Shown here in pieces: positions 60,500 through 61,820 of a stretch of 61,820 nt of DNA. Location of the stretch: contig JAFRNR010000025.1 of NCBI GenBank assembly GCA_017430085.1, positions 1 to 61,820 of the forward strand, written 5' to 3'. The translations under genes and the position numbers were made by a program. The notes under the pieces were generated by a model. That model ran no database searches, was not told the origin of the DNA, and saw only the letters and a program-made list of their open reading frames with translations. Numbering within the stretch: position 1 is the first letter of the stretch; each line of letters starts with the position of its first letter. The DNA is from Lachnospiraceae bacterium (lineage in GTDB: Bacteria > Bacillota > Clostridia > Lachnospirales > Lachnospiraceae).

Positions 60500-60556
60500 T
60501 TGACAAAAAATAAAAACAGCGTTATTGTAAACCTCGTAGAATAAATGGTTTACAAT
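60500..60556 (+). promoter_or_regulatory. bioY promoter with BirA operator
   Basis: TTGACA (60500-60505), 17-base spacer, TATTGT (60523-60528). The operator is a perfect 10-bp inverted repeat ATTGTAAACC (60524-60533) and GGTTTACAAT (60547-60556) separated by 13 bases, matching the known BirA box pattern (TTGTnAACC-N-GGTTnACAA). Its left half covers the -10. Confidence 0.88.
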
Positions 60557-60573
60557 CTGCCGGGAGGAACCCG

Positions 60574-61128
60574 ATGAAAAAAACGAACGTCTACCAGATG
60601 GTCCTGACCGCTCTGTTCGTCGCCCTGACCGCCGTCGGGGCGTTCATCCGCATCCCGACGCCCACGGTGCCGTTCACGCTGCAGATCCTGTTCGTTTTCC
60701 TGGCCGGGATCCTGCTGGGCCCGGGCCGCGGCGCGCTGTCCCAGCTGATCTACGTGCTGCTGGGGCTGGTCGGCGTGCCGGTTTTCACGGGCGGCGGCGG
60801 GTTCGGATACGTCTTCCAGCCCAGTTTCGGGTTCCTGCTGGGGTACATCGGCGGGGCGGCCGTGACCGGCTGGATCGCGCGGGCTGGGAAGCCGTCGATC
60901 CTGCGGACCGTGCTGGCCTGTGTCGCGGGCCTGGCTGCCATTTACGCGGTCGGCCTGCCGTATATGGCTTGGGTGCTGAACGTGCATCTGGAGAAGAACC
61001 TGCCCGCTTCGTATATCATCACCAACGGCATGCTGGTCTTCCTGCCCTGGGACGGCGTCAAGGTGGCGGCCGCGGCCGCGCTGGCAAAGATCCTGCAGCC
61101 GGTGATGAAGCGGCTGGGCAGCGGGTAA
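60574..61128 (+). CDS. bioY: Biotin transporter BioY
   Basis: A 184-residue substrate-binding (S) component of an ECF biotin transporter with six spans. Typical parts: MVLTALFVALTAVGAFIRIP, VPFTLQILFVFLAGILLGPGRGALSQ and GGGGFGYVFQPSFGFLLGYI. RBS GGGAGGAA. No biotin synthesis genes are beside it, so uptake may be the main supply. ECF A and T components are not in the window. Confidence 0.94.
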   Translation: MKKTNVYQMVLTALFVALTAVGAFIRIPTPTVPFTLQILFVFLAGILLGPGRGALSQLIYVLLGLVGVPVFTGGGGFGYVFQPSFGFLLGYIGGAAVTGWIARAGKPSILRTVLACVAGLAAIYAVGLPYMAWVLNVHLEKNLPASYIITNGMLVFLPWDGVKVAAAAALAKILQPVMKRLGSG

Positions 61129-61136
61129 GTTTCCGG

Positions 61137-61165
61137 TTGAAAAAACAGAAGAAATCGGCTACAAT
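61137..61165 (+). promoter_or_regulatory. Promoter of the LOG-family gene
   Basis: TTGAAA (61137-61142), 17-base spacer, TACAAT (61160-61165), 55 bases before the start codon. Confidence 0.6.
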
Positions 61166-61195
61166 AAAAAGCGTGCTCCGGATGCATGCTTTTTT
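61166..61195 (+). terminator. Terminator of bioY
   Basis: AAAAAGC-G-TGC / GCA-T-GCTTTTTT imperfect stem with T run, 38 bases after bioY and overlapping the start region of the next transcript. Confidence 0.6.
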
Positions 61196-61219
61196 GCTGT
61201 AGGAGAGGAAGAGGATGGG

Positions 61220-61756
61220 ATGAAGATCGGCGTATTTTTATCTTCCCGGATGGGGAAAACCGACGCGTACCGCAGACTGACCGAAGAACTGGGCCGCTGG
61301 CTGGTCCGGAACGGCCATGAACTGGTCTACGGCGGCGAAAACTACGGCCTGATGGCCGTGCTCGCGGATACCGTACTGGCCGAAGGCGGCCGCGCCGCCG
61401 GCGTGATCCCGAACCTCTCGCCCATGAAGGAAAACGCGCATCCCGGCCTGCAGGAATACCATTACGTCCTGAGCATGGCGGAGCGCAAGTCTCTGATGAT
61501 TCAGCTGGCGGACGGCTTCATCGCCCTCCCCGGCGGCATCGGCACCCTGGACGAATTTTCCGAAGTCCTCTGCCTCAACGCCATCGGCGCCCTGGACAAA
61601 CCGCTGGTCCTCCTCGGCACCGGCGGGTACTATGAGCCCTTCCGGGCCGTGCAGGAGAAGATCCTCGAAGAGCGGATGGCGGACGAATCCTCGTTCGAGC
61701 GGTTTCTGATCACGGAGGACCTGGACGAAGCCGGGCGGTTTTTGACCCGGAAATAA
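61220..61756 (+). CDS. LOG family protein (nucleotide 5'-monophosphate phosphoribohydrolase)
   Basis: A 178-residue Rossmann-like protein of the LOG/YvdD family, often misnamed lysine decarboxylase. The motif PGGIGTLDEF with the catalytic Glu, GGENYGLMAVLAD and SMAERKSLMIQLADGFIALPGG are diagnostic. Members release the base from nucleoside monophosphates such as cytokinin ribotides or purine monophosphates. Start ATG has GAGGAAGAGGATGGG before it. A perfect palindrome follows directly after the stop. Confidence 0.9.
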   Translation: MKIGVFLSSRMGKTDAYRRLTEELGRWLVRNGHELVYGGENYGLMAVLADTVLAEGGRAAGVIPNLSPMKENAHPGLQEYHYVLSMAERKSLMIQLADGFIALPGGIGTLDEFSEVLCLNAIGALDKPLVLLGTGGYYEPFRAVQEKILEERMADESSFERFLITEDLDEAGRFLTRK

Positions 61757-61759
61757 AAA

Positions 61760-61820
61760 TCTGACAGGGGGACGGTTCCTTTGTCAGAAAACCTGACAAA
61801 GGAACCGTCCCCCTGTCAGA
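61760..61820. repeat. Perfect 28-bp inverted repeat at the window end
   Basis: Left arm 61760-61787 and right arm 61793-61820 are exact complements around AAAAC. Each arm has its own smaller CTGACA/TGTCAG inverted repeat. The block GGACGGTTCCTTTGTCAG is shared with the centre of the element at 47550. It may continue beyond the window. Confidence 0.85.

Overview
The window looks like a chromosomal segment of an anaerobic, fermentative Gram-positive bacterium of the class Clostridia with high GC. The supporting signs are AddAB rather than RecBCD, a class B sortase, lipoproteins with Clostridia-style lipoboxes, strong AGGAGG ribosome binding sites, and the hydroxyglutarate route of glutamate fermentation next to butyrate-type crotonyl-CoA enzymes. 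I cannot name the species. Coding density is high, on both strands.

Layout. 1-8113: end of lepA, then hemW-addB-addA as an overlapping operon. 8230-9986: sortase B converging on a PrsW-type membrane protease. 10139-14756: a compact peptide natural-product (RiPP) locus with two tandem duplicated precursor genes, each with its own promoter and structured leader, then a radical SAM/SPASM maturase and an ABC exporter. 14912-24060: crt-hbd divergent from gctA-gctB-gcdA-hgdC-hgdA-hgdB, i.e. 2-hydroxyglutarate to crotonyl-CoA, meeting the acetoacetyl-CoA branch at crotonyl-CoA. 24231-30175: an alkyltransferase-like protein and two large surface lipoproteins (DUF1287-like; subtilisin-like). 30306-33630 (minus): polA and a sugar isomerase-like gene. 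33755-37062: ExbB-like and two ExbD-like genes in a monoderm, with a double GNAT and an RDD membrane protein. 37279-47544: three pairs of FtsX-like permeases served by a single ATPase. 47659-51156 (minus): CCA-adding enzyme, NrnA and SurE. 51245-51989: tRNA-Ala(GGC), a scarred tRNA 3' end, and a palindrome-rich small unit carrying a four-helix-bundle gene. 52115-53976: an aminotransferase and an unknown gene. 54044-55399: a stand-alone reverse transcriptase directly behind a putative structured RNA closed by a perfect 12-bp inverted repeat. 55469-60443 (minus): birA and two envelope genes. 60574-61756: bioY with a BirA operator, and a LOG-family gene. Short palindromic repeats recur at 30257, 37094, 47550 and the window's end.

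How the parts work together. The central metabolic block activates 2-hydroxyglutarate with CoA (GctAB), dehydrates it (HgdAB, powered by the HgdC ATPase) and decarboxylates glutaconyl-CoA through the biotin-dependent GcdA. BirA and BioY in the same window supply and attach biotin, which that decarboxylase needs. The most promising undescribed items are the twin-precursor radical SAM peptide locus, the reverse transcriptase with its retron-like upstream RNA architecture, the split ExbD-type energy-transducing operon, and a CCA-adding enzyme carrying a decayed copy of the N-terminal half of its neighbour NrnA.
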